Shown here piece after piece: positions 45,861-58,340 of a stretch of 64,000 nt of DNA. The DNA is taken from NCBI GenBank assembly GCA_023238725.1, contig CM041546.1, forward strand, positions 20,282,085 to 20,346,084, given 5' to 3'. This DNA comes from Scortum barcoo (Eukaryota; Chordata; Actinopteri; Centrarchiformes; Terapontidae). Position 1 is the first letter of the stretch. Each line of letters starts with the position of its first letter. The notes beneath the pieces were generated by a model. The model was not told the origin of the DNA and did no database searches. It worked only from the letters and a program-made list of their open reading frames with translations. A program made the translations under genes and the position numbers.

Positions 45861-47105
45861 CTGCATACAGTTTCTGGTCATTTTTCTTCACAGGTGTATT
45901 CTCAAAACAAAACAGGCTGGATATAATTAGGCAGTGAATATGGACAAAAGAGACGTCTTATGGCATATGGCAGGGTCAGATGGAGAAGGAAAATCTTGTC
46001 ATACAGCGGCGGAAATCTATTAACTTGCATACATATGGATTTATGACAACAACTGGCATAAGGAATCATGAATAACTTACAGACGGATGTTCTTATATAA
46101 GCATCAATTGTTAATTGAAGAAGCTGTCACACTCCCTGGGGCTGTCAACATAGTTTTATAAGCATTCAAACTCAGCTTTATCAAATTAATGGTCTATTCA
46201 GTGCTGCCTGATTCTCCTGTAATCCATCTTTTGCGCTTTCCACAGAGAAAAAAATTTAGTTCCTAAGACGTATCATTCACTGTAAGAGGAAGACAGTTTT
46301 TACTAATATTGTCCCGGGAAAGATGCTGGCACTACACATGCTAGCTCAGGTGATTTCCCCGGACCCCAAGACACTGGATGACGACGACCTCTGTTGCATT
46401 TTTCATGTCTGGTCTCTGTAAACAGAGGCGGCGGCGTCAGCAAGAAAGGCCGGGTTGTGCTTAGGAGCTCAGGTGTGCTGACAGGTAGATCTCTACAGGC
46501 CATATTGGGCTCGCAGGGGAAATCATGAGCCGCCTCTCCTCTCACAGAATGAACATTTTCACCACACAGAGGAAGAAGAATAAAAAATCTGCGGTACACA
46601 GAGGAGGCCTCTGTGGTGGAGGAAGTGAACACATTGATGGGGGACAATAGACTATCTGGGGTTTAGCATCCTTGTTAAACAACTTACGCTCTCTTTACTC
46701 AAAATGTTGTTAACCCAACCTTTAACTAAATTCCTTATTACTTCTGTGTGTCATTGATAATGTCGGTTGTGTCACTGTGAGATGTTTGCAGAAGAAAGGG
46801 CCTAACACAAATTATTTGTTACCTTGAACTCTGTAAAGTGTCGGCATCAGTTTCATGTCTGTGTAACAGCAGGAACCAGAGAAAGTTTGTTTCGCTGCTC
46901 AGCAAACCAGGAAGCAGGTGGGGAGGTTTTTCTCAGCCTTACAGTCGTCTGACATTTTCTTACTCATGAAAACTGAATAAGGGGACTTCAAGATGATGCC
47001 AATTTATTCTAATGAGAGTTGGTCACCCAGTGCATACTAAAGTTTTCTCTCGTCCCAGTTTTTCTTCTGTGCCGTGTGGCCCACTGTAAAAACATAGCCT
47101 GCACA
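45861..47105. other. intergenic DNA, nothing recognised as a gene
   Basis: The minus-strand ORF 46303-46647 (114 codons) is the longest here. It has no recognisable motif, no splice context and ordinary composition, so it is left as chance. Confidence 0.35.
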
Positions 47106-47876
47106 TTAAAGGAGCAGCATGTAAGACTACCCCTGCCCTCCCCAATCCTTTTCCAAGCATGAAATTACGTTGGCCTGCAGAATTATTTGTGCGAGGCATG
47201 TGCTGATCACTCGTTGGACGTATTACGATGATTGAAGGGATGATCGATGATTGTTTTCTCCTACACCAATATTAAGGTGATTCTAACTAACTTATTATTA
47301 GAACAAGAATGTTAGAAAAATAATCTGTAGAGTCTGGGTATTTAGAGATGTTTCTGGTGGAGCGTCGTATCCGCTGAGCTCCATTAATTAAGAATGAGTG
47401 ATGAGTGAATTTTAAATCCTTCACTACGAACAGGTTTACATTCTCTTTTCCGTAGATTGTGATATTAAAGATAAGCTAATAATATTACATCAAACATGAT
47501 GCTGTGATATTGTTGCACCAAGTGCAGACAGACTTTTAAAAGGGAGCCAACATCTTAACAGAGGCTATTAAAAATATTTTTTTAATAGCAAATTTTAATG
47601 TTTAGATATTTTAACATATTCACATACTTTTATAAATCATCTATGAACCTGGCAAATTTGAGTAACAACCATTGAAAAACACAAACAGGCCCTCTCTAGA
47701 GCCAGTTTGTCCATTCTGGGCTATTGTTGAAACACTGCTGAATGTAAGCCAACACAATATAACAATTTTCTGTTTCACTTGATTATACACTATAATGAAA
47801 ATATAATCATGAATATTTCTGAATATTTCCATTTCTGCCCATAAATCCACCTAAATCCTTCATACTGCTCCTTTAA
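47106..47876. mobile_element. non-autonomous DNA transposon (MITE) with terminal inverted repeats
   Basis: The left end TTAAAGGAGCAGCATGTAAG at 47106-47125 and the right end, which reads TTAAAGGAGCAGTATGAAGG on the minus strand (47857-47876), match exactly over the first 12 bases and closely over the first 16. The interior of about 730 bases has no transposase frame. TTAAAGG-type termini are frequent in fish hAT-like or piggyBac-like MITEs. TTAA itself may be target-site duplication and not part of the element. Confidence 0.6.
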
Positions 47877-48217
47877 AGTGCAGTCAGACCAGATTACACC
47901 TCCCATGAATTTCTGTGAGGAGCAGAGGACGTATTTGCAGTTTGACAGGTCTTGTACGCTTTGTGTAAAAAGTTCAATCTGACTGAACTTTTCACGGCTC
48001 TCCAATGACCAGACAATTTGAGAGATGCTACTTTTCAACAAACCGGTCATTTTTATTGACATTACATACACTGCTGTCAGCATAAATGTCAGAACGATGG
48101 ACTGTGCATAATATTCTATAAGCAGATGTTTTAAGTTACAATATTTGCCTCGTCATCCGTGAGAATAAGTAACACGCAGTGATCAACACCCCTCTCTATT
48201 AGAAGCTCAGTTTGAAA
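47877..48217. other. intergenic DNA, nothing recognised
   Basis: No gene is visible between the MITE and the GA microsatellite. Confidence 0.4.
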
Positions 48218-48242
48218 AGAGAGAGAGAGAGAGAGAGAGAGA
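48218..48242. repeat. GA microsatellite
   Basis: An uninterrupted run of GA dinucleotides. It explains the Ser/Leu-rich minus-strand ORFs at 48131-48410. Confidence 0.9.
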
Positions 48243-50660
48243 AAGTCTGGTACAAACACTGGCCAAATCAGAGGATAGCAGCAAAAACAGAGTGATAGCT
48301 GCGTGTTTGAACTTGGTAATTGGTTGGGCACTCGGTAGGCAATACAACAGAGGACCTACGGAGTGTGGTGTGTGTTTCCCGGCCCCACTGTGCAGCCTCA
48401 TAGAGTACAAAGGCAGAGAATGAACTTCAGAGGGTTTTAATGCCTGAAGAGAATATGGACATTAAATTATCTGGGGAAAACAGCAGGGTGTGAAAAAAGA
48501 GCCTTCTAAAGCCGGCGAACGCAAACGTACATACAGTACGCTGCTGGCTCTTCTGACACGGAAACCTGGCCAAATTCACAGGCTCCTTTATTCTGAGCTT
48601 CACACTGATACTCTCTGTGTTTGTGTGTGTGTGTGTACATACTGTATGTGTGCACATGCTTTACTTTTTTAATTGGAATTTAAAGCAATAAGCTACCATA
48701 ATACACATTCACGCATCCTTTTCTCGCATTGAAAACGGTCGTATCTGTAAATATGCACAGTACTTTAAAAAAAAAAAAAGCTTGACTTACAGTAAATCTG
48801 TTATCAAACAGCCAACAGTGTAGCACGTTGACTGCCTCTGAGAGACAGACCTTGTGGACATTTAGGGTTCTACATGACTAAATACATTTATTTCATAGCA
48901 GTCTGCAATTTTGGATCTTAAAATGTGCCCCTGAACCAAGACAGCCACCCTAGTTAGACGGCACAATGTCAGCTGTTCACCATCAGTGGAACAGCCACAG
49001 GTTTGTCCCCTGACAGCATTTTGTGTCTCCTTTTTTTCTAGCTTTATGTTTTGGGAAAAGACAAAAGCCACGCTGTTCAAACAATAAAAATAAAGACAAT
49101 GCTCTTGGTTTCTGCAAAATGTAAAAATTAGGAGTAAAATATTGACTTCCATTTTCCACGACAACTTATTAATTAATAGTCTCATTTCAAAAACATGGAC
49201 ACAACAAAAACAAAATGAATTCCCACCATTGCGTCCAGCATTGTGTCTGCAGTGATTGACAGGTAGAGCTCGAAAGTGGTTTTAAAACAGCTTGAAAAGG
49301 CGTCGGTTTGCGTTACACAGCAGCACCAACGAGGCCTTTGAGGGTCTCTCCAAATAGTCTGAATTTCAAAGTGAGCGAAAAAATAAGTACAATGGGAAAT
49401 AAAAGACTATAGCTAAATGAAAAGAATCACTCTTGAGAGTTACAGCTTTACACACACACCTTATTAATCTTTAATATCATGTCTTGCTCTCCCTTTTTCC
49501 ACCTCTCTCTCTCTCCCTCCCTCACCAGTTTATCTCTTCTGAAGCAATTATACCCAAGAGGGCCGAGCACATAGGACATGCTCCCACTACCTAGAGCAAT
49601 AATATATCATTACATACTAAACATATAGCAGCTACGCAAACAGCCTTTATTGCTACTCCAGGGCGAGTGCTATTTATAAGCTCCAGCATAGCCACAGAGA
49701 TCACTCCTCTACCTGAGCTGCTTTTCTTTGTTTGGATATTAGTTCGCATTTTTCTGCTTTTCTCAGAGCGCCTGTGTGCCGAAATGACGCCTGTCAGTTT
49801 GTCCATTTTTGCCATTTAATTTCAGTAGCTTCATATTGACATTAGGGGGTGCTGGAATTCTTTAGAGTTGACTGATGAGGTTTTGAAGGGTTTGAAGCAG
49901 TGTTGAAAACAGTATGTGTTGTTATTTTTTTCTAACATCCAACATTTATGAGAGCTCTATTTTAAATATAGATTCAACAACTTCAGATGTGCAATTTAAC
50001 TTTTTTCTTTTGTTGCACTAAATTTATGTCAGCTGATAATCAGAATTGATTGGACACAGAATTTTAAAATGGGCAAACCATGTTGAAAATCTTGCCGACA
50101 GAGTCCTAATAATTGTGAGGATATTTGCACAATATGTCTAAAAAAATCCAGAAAGGCCCTGAGGTTTCTTGAAAATAAAATTCCTTACATTTGAAGGATT
50201 GAAATATTTTAGAAGGATTCCTCTCAGCAGACAAACCTGCTCTGCCGTCCAAACTGGAATCAAACGTCGTTCAATCTGTATCTGCTGCAAAAAAACGCTT
50301 TCATACGTCCTGAGGAAAAAAAAAACTTCTACTAAGTAACTTATTCAAAGTACAACTCATGAATTATTTAAGAGAACACATTTCCCCTTGTTTATTTATA
50401 TATACATATGTATAAAATATCATTTATTCTAAGAGGGTCTATAAATCAAAAGTATTCCCTCAGAATAACAGATAAGTGAGGTTATTGTGCATTGAGGCCA
50501 GCTGGTGGTAATAATTTAATGACGTTTTACAGGCGCTATAAAGACAGCAAACAGATGTGGCATTAAGGATTATAAAGTTGGTAAAACTTTTAACAAGTGC
50601 TATGTATTTCGGCGGTACAACAGCACAACCCCCAGAATAAAAGGAATTTACACATCCTTC
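48243..50660. other. intergenic DNA, nothing recognised as a gene
   Basis: A short GT run lies at 48,618-48,635 and an A-run at 48,767-48,779. No exon-like frames. Confidence 0.35.
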
Positions 50661-51140
50661 AATTCCAAAGCTATCAATCACACGCATGTTATTCCCCTGG
50701 GAGCGTCTTTACATGCATATTTATCAGCTCAACATGCTAATTCCTGCTGCTATACGCCCGCCAGGCACGTCTCCAGGCGTGTTTATGACTCGTAATTGTT
50801 GATATCCTTTGATATATTTCTCTCAACTAAGACATCATTTGGTTTTTGTGGTCGAAAGTCAATGAGGCACAATGACCCGAGCTTTCAATACAAATTTACA
50901 GTTCAATATCTATTATACGCTATTCAGTGCCTGGAGAGGGAGTCTTTTTCAAAGCAGAGGGGGGATTCAGCTGTACTGTATAGCACTTATCAGCAGTAAA
51001 GCTCATCTCAAGGTTAGTTAATTGATTTGAAAATAAAATAAGGAAAATTGAATTATTATTGCAGGGAAACGGCAGCGCGGTTCACGCTTTTAAGCAGCAG
51101 TTTGCTCGTCAGAGTGCAGAACCTTGGGGAAAAGTAAATA
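50661..51140. promoter_or_regulatory. candidate conserved non-coding region
   Basis: Repeat-poor sequence with CATGCATATTTATCAGCTCA and ACATGCTAATTCC, then GACTCGTAATTGTTGATATC. TAATT and ATTTAT cores cluster here. There is no coding frame beyond a 67-codon chance ORF. Confidence 0.25.
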
Positions 51141-51179
51141 AATAAAATGCATGTTTGTTGTAAACTTCCGTAACTTGGA

Positions 51180-52060
51180 TGTTGCTCACAGGAGTTCTGA
51201 ATAGTTTGTCATCCTCTGCCAAACAACTAATTGTGAAAAAGTTTCCACGGCATGAGACGCACGTGCCACATAGTCGCAAGATCCAAGCTCATCAGCATGC
51301 ATTTACATTGCTAAAGAGCATACATATATGGCAGATGAAGCATTTCGGCATAAATTCAGCTCCACATCGGAGAATGAGTGGGAGATCTCGCTCGCTTGCT
51401 CGCGCTCTCTCTTCTCTGCCTGTCTTTTTTTTTCTTCATCTTTCCTCCAGTCCCTCTTCCTCTCCCCTTCCTTTTTTCGCTTTTTCCCGCAGACACCTGC
51501 CGACGAGCGCGCACCTCCAGGGAACCAACATCTGAGAAATGCAATTTGAGCATTTCAGCGCCACAAAGAAAAGACAAACAATGCTGGAAAAACGAGGGGA
51601 TAAACACGCTGCCGAGTTGATGCTGGACAAACATGTCGCGTTCTCTCCAATTCACAAATGGCCCTGCCACGTTCAGCGCTCACAGGTGTGGAAATTCAAG
51701 GACAAACTTGATTGCGCCCGTGGCCGCTGTTGTTGTTTCTGGGTTTGTTTGCTTGTCGTGCTCGTCTCTCTACTATTGTTTGACAGATTCGTTCTTTGAG
51801 GGATGCGGTCTTTTAAAATGACAGGAGAGGGATGGGTGCTCTTAAAAGACGAGAACAAGGGAATTAGTCTTCATCAAACGCTGAGCTTAGATTAAATTAG
51901 CTTAAATCAGCGAGCGGAGAAGTCAGGTCCACAGGCCGAGTCGTTGAAGCAGCAGCTCAGGGGAATCGAGCGTTTCATTAATGCCTTTTGGCCTGAGAGA
52001 GCTTCAAGAACTGGCAAAAGCTAATTTGTCAGTTTTATTGTCAGCGATTGTAAGGTTGGC
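51180..52060. promoter_or_regulatory. candidate conserved non-coding region with a pyrimidine core
   Basis: ORFs overlap in five frames at 51,179-51,858, a composition effect of the C/T-rich core (51,400-51,500). The flanks are GC-balanced and repeat-free (GCATACATATATGGCAGATG, CATTAATGCCTTTTGGCC). No frame has splice sites that would make an exon. Confidence 0.25.
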
Positions 52061-53039
52061 TCGCTCACCCCTACTCTAACCTTCATAAAATCCTTGCCCC
52101 CACTTGGGACAACTTTCCTTTTAAGGCTTTAGCGGCACAGCAAAGGGACAAATAAAAGTCTTTTCAGACGCTTCACAGATTTCCAACGAGATAAAAAGAG
52201 ATTGGTCTCGGTCAGTCTGTGAGTGGAGAGTCGTTCCTTACAATATGGACATTGTCAGTGGCTCATAAAAGACAAATAAGTAGGTGTCACTGCAGAAATT
52301 ACTTTCCATGATGAACTACATAGCCATCATCAGCAATGACACAGCGTCATTCACATCAACAACACAGGTGCATGAAAAATGGAATGGGCTGGCAGGAAAA
52401 TGAATTATTAATGACACATTTAAGTATTATAACAGAAAATCAATGAGCATACCTGGTGTAATTAACATGCACAATGTTTTCCATAATCCAGCACAGTATA
52501 ATTATGCCTCTCTATTCCAGAACACGTTAGCATTAGCTTTTTCTAAAGCACACAACACCTGTTTATTTGGTTTGCTTGTTCTCTGCCTTCCTTTTTTCCC
52601 TGTAATGATAAAGAGGCAGCAAAATGTTATTTAGCCACACTCCAGTGTTGGATGTGGACCTACATTCATTTGAAGCTGGCCGCAGACCTTAAGCTCAAAA
52701 CCTAAAGGGATCAAAACTGTGTTGTTAAATTGCCTGTTTTAACAAAATGGCTTTGTGTGTGTGTGTGTTTAGCAGTCTGTGTTCTGACCAGAAAAACAAT
52801 TAATTTATTTTTTTATTCCTTCTGAAGTGAACACAAATGTTCTTCACAATTTTTGTAACATAAATAGATTTCTACAAACCCTTTGTTCTTATTTTGCCGG
52901 TTAATCACAGAATATCTACCACCAAACATGTACATTTTATGTATTTCATGTGCTGCTATTGATTCAGATTGAAGGGTTGGGGTGTGGGCTTATCTCTGTA
53001 TACTGTAACATGTCCACTAATCACTGATTACCACCGTCT
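52061..53039. other. intergenic DNA, nothing recognised as a gene
   Basis: This includes a short GT run (52,754-52,769) and AT-rich sequence. The part 52,250-52,500 is repeat-poor. Confidence 0.35.
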
Positions 53040-53570
53040 GTTTGTGCTGTGACCAGTGGCAGTGTACAAGATTTCCCATCGTTCCTGAAGGATGCTGGGG
53101 AACAGCTTGAGCGGAATCCAGCACGGGACTGGGATTTTTGGCAAGTCAAACTTTATCAGCACAAACATGCGCAAAATGAAAACAAACACAACCCAGACTG
53201 CTAATTACCATCCGCTTGGACCTCTGTCCCCTATTTTTCTCAGAGAGACACAAAATGGCCGACTACACCGTGCACTCACCTAAAAATCGGAGGAGGCTGC
53301 TGCTGTTCCCTCTGTCCAAGGGACAACCCGTGTCGCCTGGATAATACAGGTTGACACACTGGTAGCCCCAGTGATTTTTCAAACCTATTATTTCATGTGC
53401 AAAGTTATAAATTACACGACTGACACCAGTCTGGTATCTTCTGGGCCATGTGGCCTGAATCAACGCCAAATCCTGTGCCACTAATTTTACTAATTGCCTG
53501 AGCCTGGCCAACACTTTTCATTGGTGTGGAGCCTACAGTGTCACAGGAAGCTAATGAGCGCTAAATAATG
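53040..53570. promoter_or_regulatory. candidate conserved non-coding element
   Basis: About 500 bases of repeat-free, normal-complexity sequence contain CTGCTAATTACCATCCGC, CAAAATGGCCGACTAC (YY1-like AAAATGGCCG), TTATTTCATGTGCAAAG and CCACTAATTTTACTAATTGC. The minus-strand ORF 53263-53514 overlaps it but lacks splice context. Confidence 0.35.
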
Positions 53571-56500
53571 TATGTGAACCTCTCTAATTGCTTCATTTCT
53601 CATTTTGCTTACCAATTCTCATATCATGGTCAGGGATGCCAATTTTTTTTTTCTTGCTGATGATTCTAACAGTGTTTAATACTAATAACTGCACCAGTCT
53701 GTCAAAGGGCAGATCCTGGGGAAATGAAGCTTGTCACAGGACTGTATTATATTGTTTAATAGAGAAACACATAATGGCTGGGAATGTATTCAGACATATA
53801 TTATTTCTTGAATAATCCTCTCTCTCTATGTGAAATATTCAGGCAGAATCTGAACTCCAACCAGCCCTCTTTGGGTAAACATTGCATTATTTTGGATGCA
53901 CTCATTGATGCATACGGCATCATCAGGTAAGGCAGTGTATGCCAGAATGTGCCACCTGGGGCTGTGTGTTTTTGTGTGTCTGTGCTTGTGTGAGGGTGTG
54001 TATATACAGATTGTGTATGTATTTGTGTGCGTTTCTATGTGTCACTTTGGCTCACACAGACATGCATATGCCTGATAATGTGTGTGTGTCTTTGAGTGCG
54101 TGTGTGTGTGTGACTGTGTTGTTTCCCTCTCTGGCTGGGTTCCCACTGCAGCACCCGTTGGCCACCTCGCCTCCCAGTCCTATCAACAGGGAAGCTGTAA
54201 TTTAGCAGCAAATTTGATCATCCAAATAGCTGAATATTTAATGGTATTAAAGTGCAGGGTAAAAAAACTGTATTATTTATTTACTCCCTATAGTGTAACC
54301 TCTATTCAGGCAACGCCAGGTGGTCCTGTAAATATACTCTATCTGACACACGTGTTGAATTATTGACCGATAATTTATCATAATTCATGTCACTGAAAAC
54401 TCAATAATGCTCTCCAGGACCTCACCGCCTCCTCCTGCTTGTGACCCAGGCAGACTGTGTCCTGTGAAGGTGGTGAGAAGGTCGCTGCTCTCATAAAAAC
54501 AGCATGGCTCAATTAAATCGTATTCACTGTCTATCCAGGCTGCATTCAAGACCAAAACTAGGGGAGTTTAAATAAAAGGTCCAAAAAACAGTGTCAAAAT
54601 GCTTTTCAATTTGTTAAAATAATGATTTGACTTGAAAGTTAAGGAATCACATTAAGGTGCAAAGCCTATGTTTAAGAACTAGCTGTAGCTAATAGTAGTA
54701 ATTAGCTTTGAATGCATCGAACATATGGTGTTTAATAGAAAAAAAAGACCAAAAGAAAAAGACAAAATGAACCAGACATCATTAAAACTACATTTCTTTG
54801 TACTCTCCTTACAATAGAAATTATCCAGACAGATCCAAGTCAAAACAGGCACGAAACGTGAGTCCAAAATGTCTCAAAGTGATCTTAAAGACCAGAATCC
54901 CCATAACAAAGACAACAAGGGTGGTTTTCAAGCTGTCAAGATGTTTATTTCTACCCACAACAGCTTCAAAACCACCTGCAGCTGCATCCCTCCACTCTCT
55001 GTGACGGATATAATGTGAGGTAGAGAGTTTGAAGTGAAATGCAGGTGGCACACTGGGCTGATGTAGTTTTTCGAGTTTGCAATGTGCTTTTTTTACCTTC
55101 TATTTAACGCCACATTACCACACCCTTGGGTCATGTAGTCTGTAGGAAACAATGTCAATAATTCAGCGTAGAATTCAGGAAATGTGCATATAAGACTGAA
55201 ACCTAAATTATAGGTTTTTATCATTATTATATAAATATTTTGGTGACATTTGTACAACATAAAGGATAATTAGACAAAAGGGACTACTTCTACATTAAGG
55301 CTCAATTTAAGCATTCAAAAGCTTGTTTATAGAAACAGGTTAAAATAAATGTTAAAATGGTTAGAGTGCTACATTTTAATACATTTAGTACCTTTTCCAT
55401 GTAATCTTTAATCTGTAAAAATGTATTATTGACTTTTTATGCGCGGAGCACGTTGCTTTAGCCCTACTGATTTAGCTTTGCCCCCTTAACTTCTATAACA
55501 TTGTTGGACTTGTAACATGACACTTGGTACCTACATTACCCATGATGCAACCTGTCTGTCTTGTCTTGTCAGTCTGACATTTAGATGTGTTAAGCTAGTA
55601 GCTGCTAATGTAGCCCTAAGTCTGGTAAGCTCATTTCTTTCTGACTCCACATGCAAAGAGCAGACTCAAGTGACATCACTTGAGGTAATTTTTCAGACTC
55701 CTTGTAGCTCCTTCTTGGAGCCTCAAAATGCTTTATACAACTTATACAACCGTTCACATATTCCCTGAACATCTGTAAGCACATTTTGATGTGCAAAGGT
55801 TACAATTAAAGATATTATATGAATTGTACACAATTTGGTCAATACCGTGTTAATTCATTTACTTGCTATTTATGAGATTGCCTTTATGATTTTAAAAGAA
55901 ACTGTGTTTTGAGGTCTTTTGTAGTTGTCAATCTCATTCATCAGTTATGAAGAAGATAAAAGGGTATTTAGCTCCACACTTTCCCACTTTTTTACACATT
56001 TAAGAGACTGTATAGGTGGAAATCACTTTTTGACAACAAAGCACTACATGATGATGTTGCTCACAGAACAACTGCTATGTTCACTTAAAATAAACAGTAA
56101 ACCTTTACTACTGACCAGTAAAAATCATCCTTACGATACCCTCAAAGCTACCTATTAAAAGCCTCTATACAGTATAACTGGTTCTCTGCTCCACTGTCTT
56201 ATTTCATTCAACTGTGCAATTCCACTTCTCATTTGTCTCTTGTCAAGGACTTTGTGTCATCTTAGATGACTTATTTCAGTAAAGTGCGGGCTGAATAAAG
56301 ATTCATTGATTGATCAATCAAAGGGTTTTTGTGGCATATTAGAACAACAAAAGTCTGCAGTGGGGATTGTTCAGGGATAATGGAAAATAGTGGTATGCTG
56401 AAAGAAAAGTCTAAAAATACAAAATGCTCTTATTATCCATTAATGACATCACAGTACAGTAGTCATAGTCTCTAATGCAACACCCAAACAGAATGTCACT

Positions 56501-56699
56501 GGCAGGAAACACAACACGGCATCCCTTAATAGGATTGTGCCTGTATAGCAATTTGTCAAGCCAAAATATCCAGTATTTATGAGACAAATATAGCACATTG
56601 GAACAAGTAAGAAAGAGGGAAATCACAAAATAGTCAATAGGATTAACCGAAGCATAAACTAAATGCTCCTTGATGTGTCATCGATAAAAGGATTTTTGA
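53571..56699. other. intergenic DNA with a GT-rich stretch and old repeats
   Basis: GT-rich sequence at 53,965-54,120 produces Cys/Val-rich ORFs. CTGAATAAAGATTCATTGAT followed by TGATCAATCA at about 56,290-56,321 is a LINE-type 3' tail. CTACATTACCCATGATGCAA at 55,532 is typical of dispersed fish repeats. No gene is visible. Confidence 0.35.
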
Positions 56700-57040
56700 T
56701 TATTCGTCACCATAAAATGCGTGGCAAGATTGTCATGCCGTCATTGTATTACTGTATCCCCTTTATCTGTCTGTCAATCTAGCCGCATTAGAATCTGGGC
56801 GCTGTTTTCTCCCCCGCCTTTTTTTTTTTTTTTTTTTAATGGATTTAACACACAGTCTGCATTTAGAGTGCAAAAAAACAGATTACCTCACCGCCTCAGG
56901 TCGATGTTGTGTTAATAAATGGTGAACTTCCATAAATGTGGCCTCGCCGAAGACACAATGTCATCTTCAATTAATCCATCTGCAATCAATGCGCTGAATT
57001 TGACACTGGCGCATTTGTCACCATATGAATCATTTTATTC
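56700..57040. promoter_or_regulatory. candidate conserved non-coding element
   Basis: Either side of a T-run (56,819-56,838) the sequence is repeat-free. On the right it contains CTTCCATAAATGTGGCCTCG, TCTTCAATTAATCCATCTGC and CATTTGTCACCATATGAATC. It looks like a developmental enhancer by eye only. Confidence 0.3.
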
Positions 57041-57960
57041 CCAACAAAACAAAACAAAGAAAAAAACAAGGAAACAACCACAACTCATCTAAAGGGAAAT
57101 AAGTAATATTAGTTTTTGTTAAGTAGCTCACAGAGTAGCTCACAGAGGGTTGTCTGAGTGTTGATTCTGGCACAGCACAGTGGCCTTGTAATCACACATA
57201 GTGAATACTTAATATGTTGTGTGTTTTATTCTTGCTACAGTACCTCTCTTCGGTTAGGAGGTCCATTTTCATTAGATGACAACTAAAACTGACATTTTTA
57301 GCAACATTATTAACAATATTTATATGAATATTATAAATTCATCTGAACAGTTTTTTTTTTCTTTACAGTATGTGTATTTTTACTTCAACTGGAGGTGAAA
57401 CACATTCCTCCTCTACGTTATGACATTTGTCACAGTGAAGACAAGTGCAGTAAATGTCATTTTGTACAGATCAGCTTTATTAAACATGTATATATTACAT
57501 AAAAACAAGTTGTGCTATTGTAAAAACTGAACTTCGACTATAAACTGCCATAACTCTGACTATAATTGTCTTCCGATGCAAATGAGTTTCAACAGCATTT
57601 CATAACACAAGAACTTAGCTCTGTGCTCCTCATCATTTTGTTGACACGGACTATATTTTACAACACAAAACACAAATAAAGCTTTAGACAACACAGTGTT
57701 GTATATTGTAAGCTTCTTCATATGCATGTATGCATGTAATATGCCATGTTTGCTGGCAGGCGTCTGGTTAATTAGCAGGCTGAGTAGACATGTACCGCCA
57801 TATACATCACAGCCTATAAGAGAAAAGTACTAATATTTTTTATTTTTGTGTCATTACAATAAACTCAGTGTGTACTGTACTGTGCATTTACAGTGAACTG
57901 CTTATACTCAAAGTGAATTAACAAGGTTTTGCAGGTTTGTAGGTAATCACAGAGAAATAG
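57041..57960. other. AT-rich intergenic DNA, nothing recognised
   Basis: No gene or complete repeat is visible. Confidence 0.4.
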
Positions 57961-57974
57961 CACCCAACTCTGCA

Positions 57975-58340
57975 GTTCCCCTCAGCTCAGAGGAGCATTT
58001 TAGTACCTTTCAGCTCATTGTCTGTTTTTCTTACAGATCCTTAGGTAATAGTTTTGACCACTTTCATCCATGTTTATTTCACCAGGGGTCACCCATTTTT
58101 AGCTAAGACGCTGTAATAAACTCACTGTATGCTGACTGGTCAGCACCAAATGTCGCACAGACACAGTTAGCAACTAGCTGATGAACTCAGTGGAACATTT
58201 AGCAGCTAAAGAGACTCTTATTTTTCTCTCAGGAGTTGTTGGAGACCAAAACAGAGCTACAAGGAGGATTACTGGATGTACATTTATTTATCAGGTGCTC
58301 ACAAACACAACACCAGATTAATGCTCATGTTGGTCTGTAC
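57975..58340 (+). mobile_element. dispersed fish repeat, copy 1
   Basis: GGTCAGCACCAAATGTCGCA followed by CAGACACAG, then AGCAGCTAAAGAGA and GTTGGAGACCAAAACAGAGC are phrases of a dispersed, probably non-autonomous, fish repeat. A second fragment sharing AGCAGCTAAAGAGA and a similar following stretch lies at 59,737-59,830. The boundaries are approximate. Confidence 0.45.

Noticed and set aside
46303..46647. 114-codon minus-strand ORF
   Set aside because: No recognisable motif, no flanking splice sites, and a single isolated frame. Expected by chance in 50 kb of DNA.
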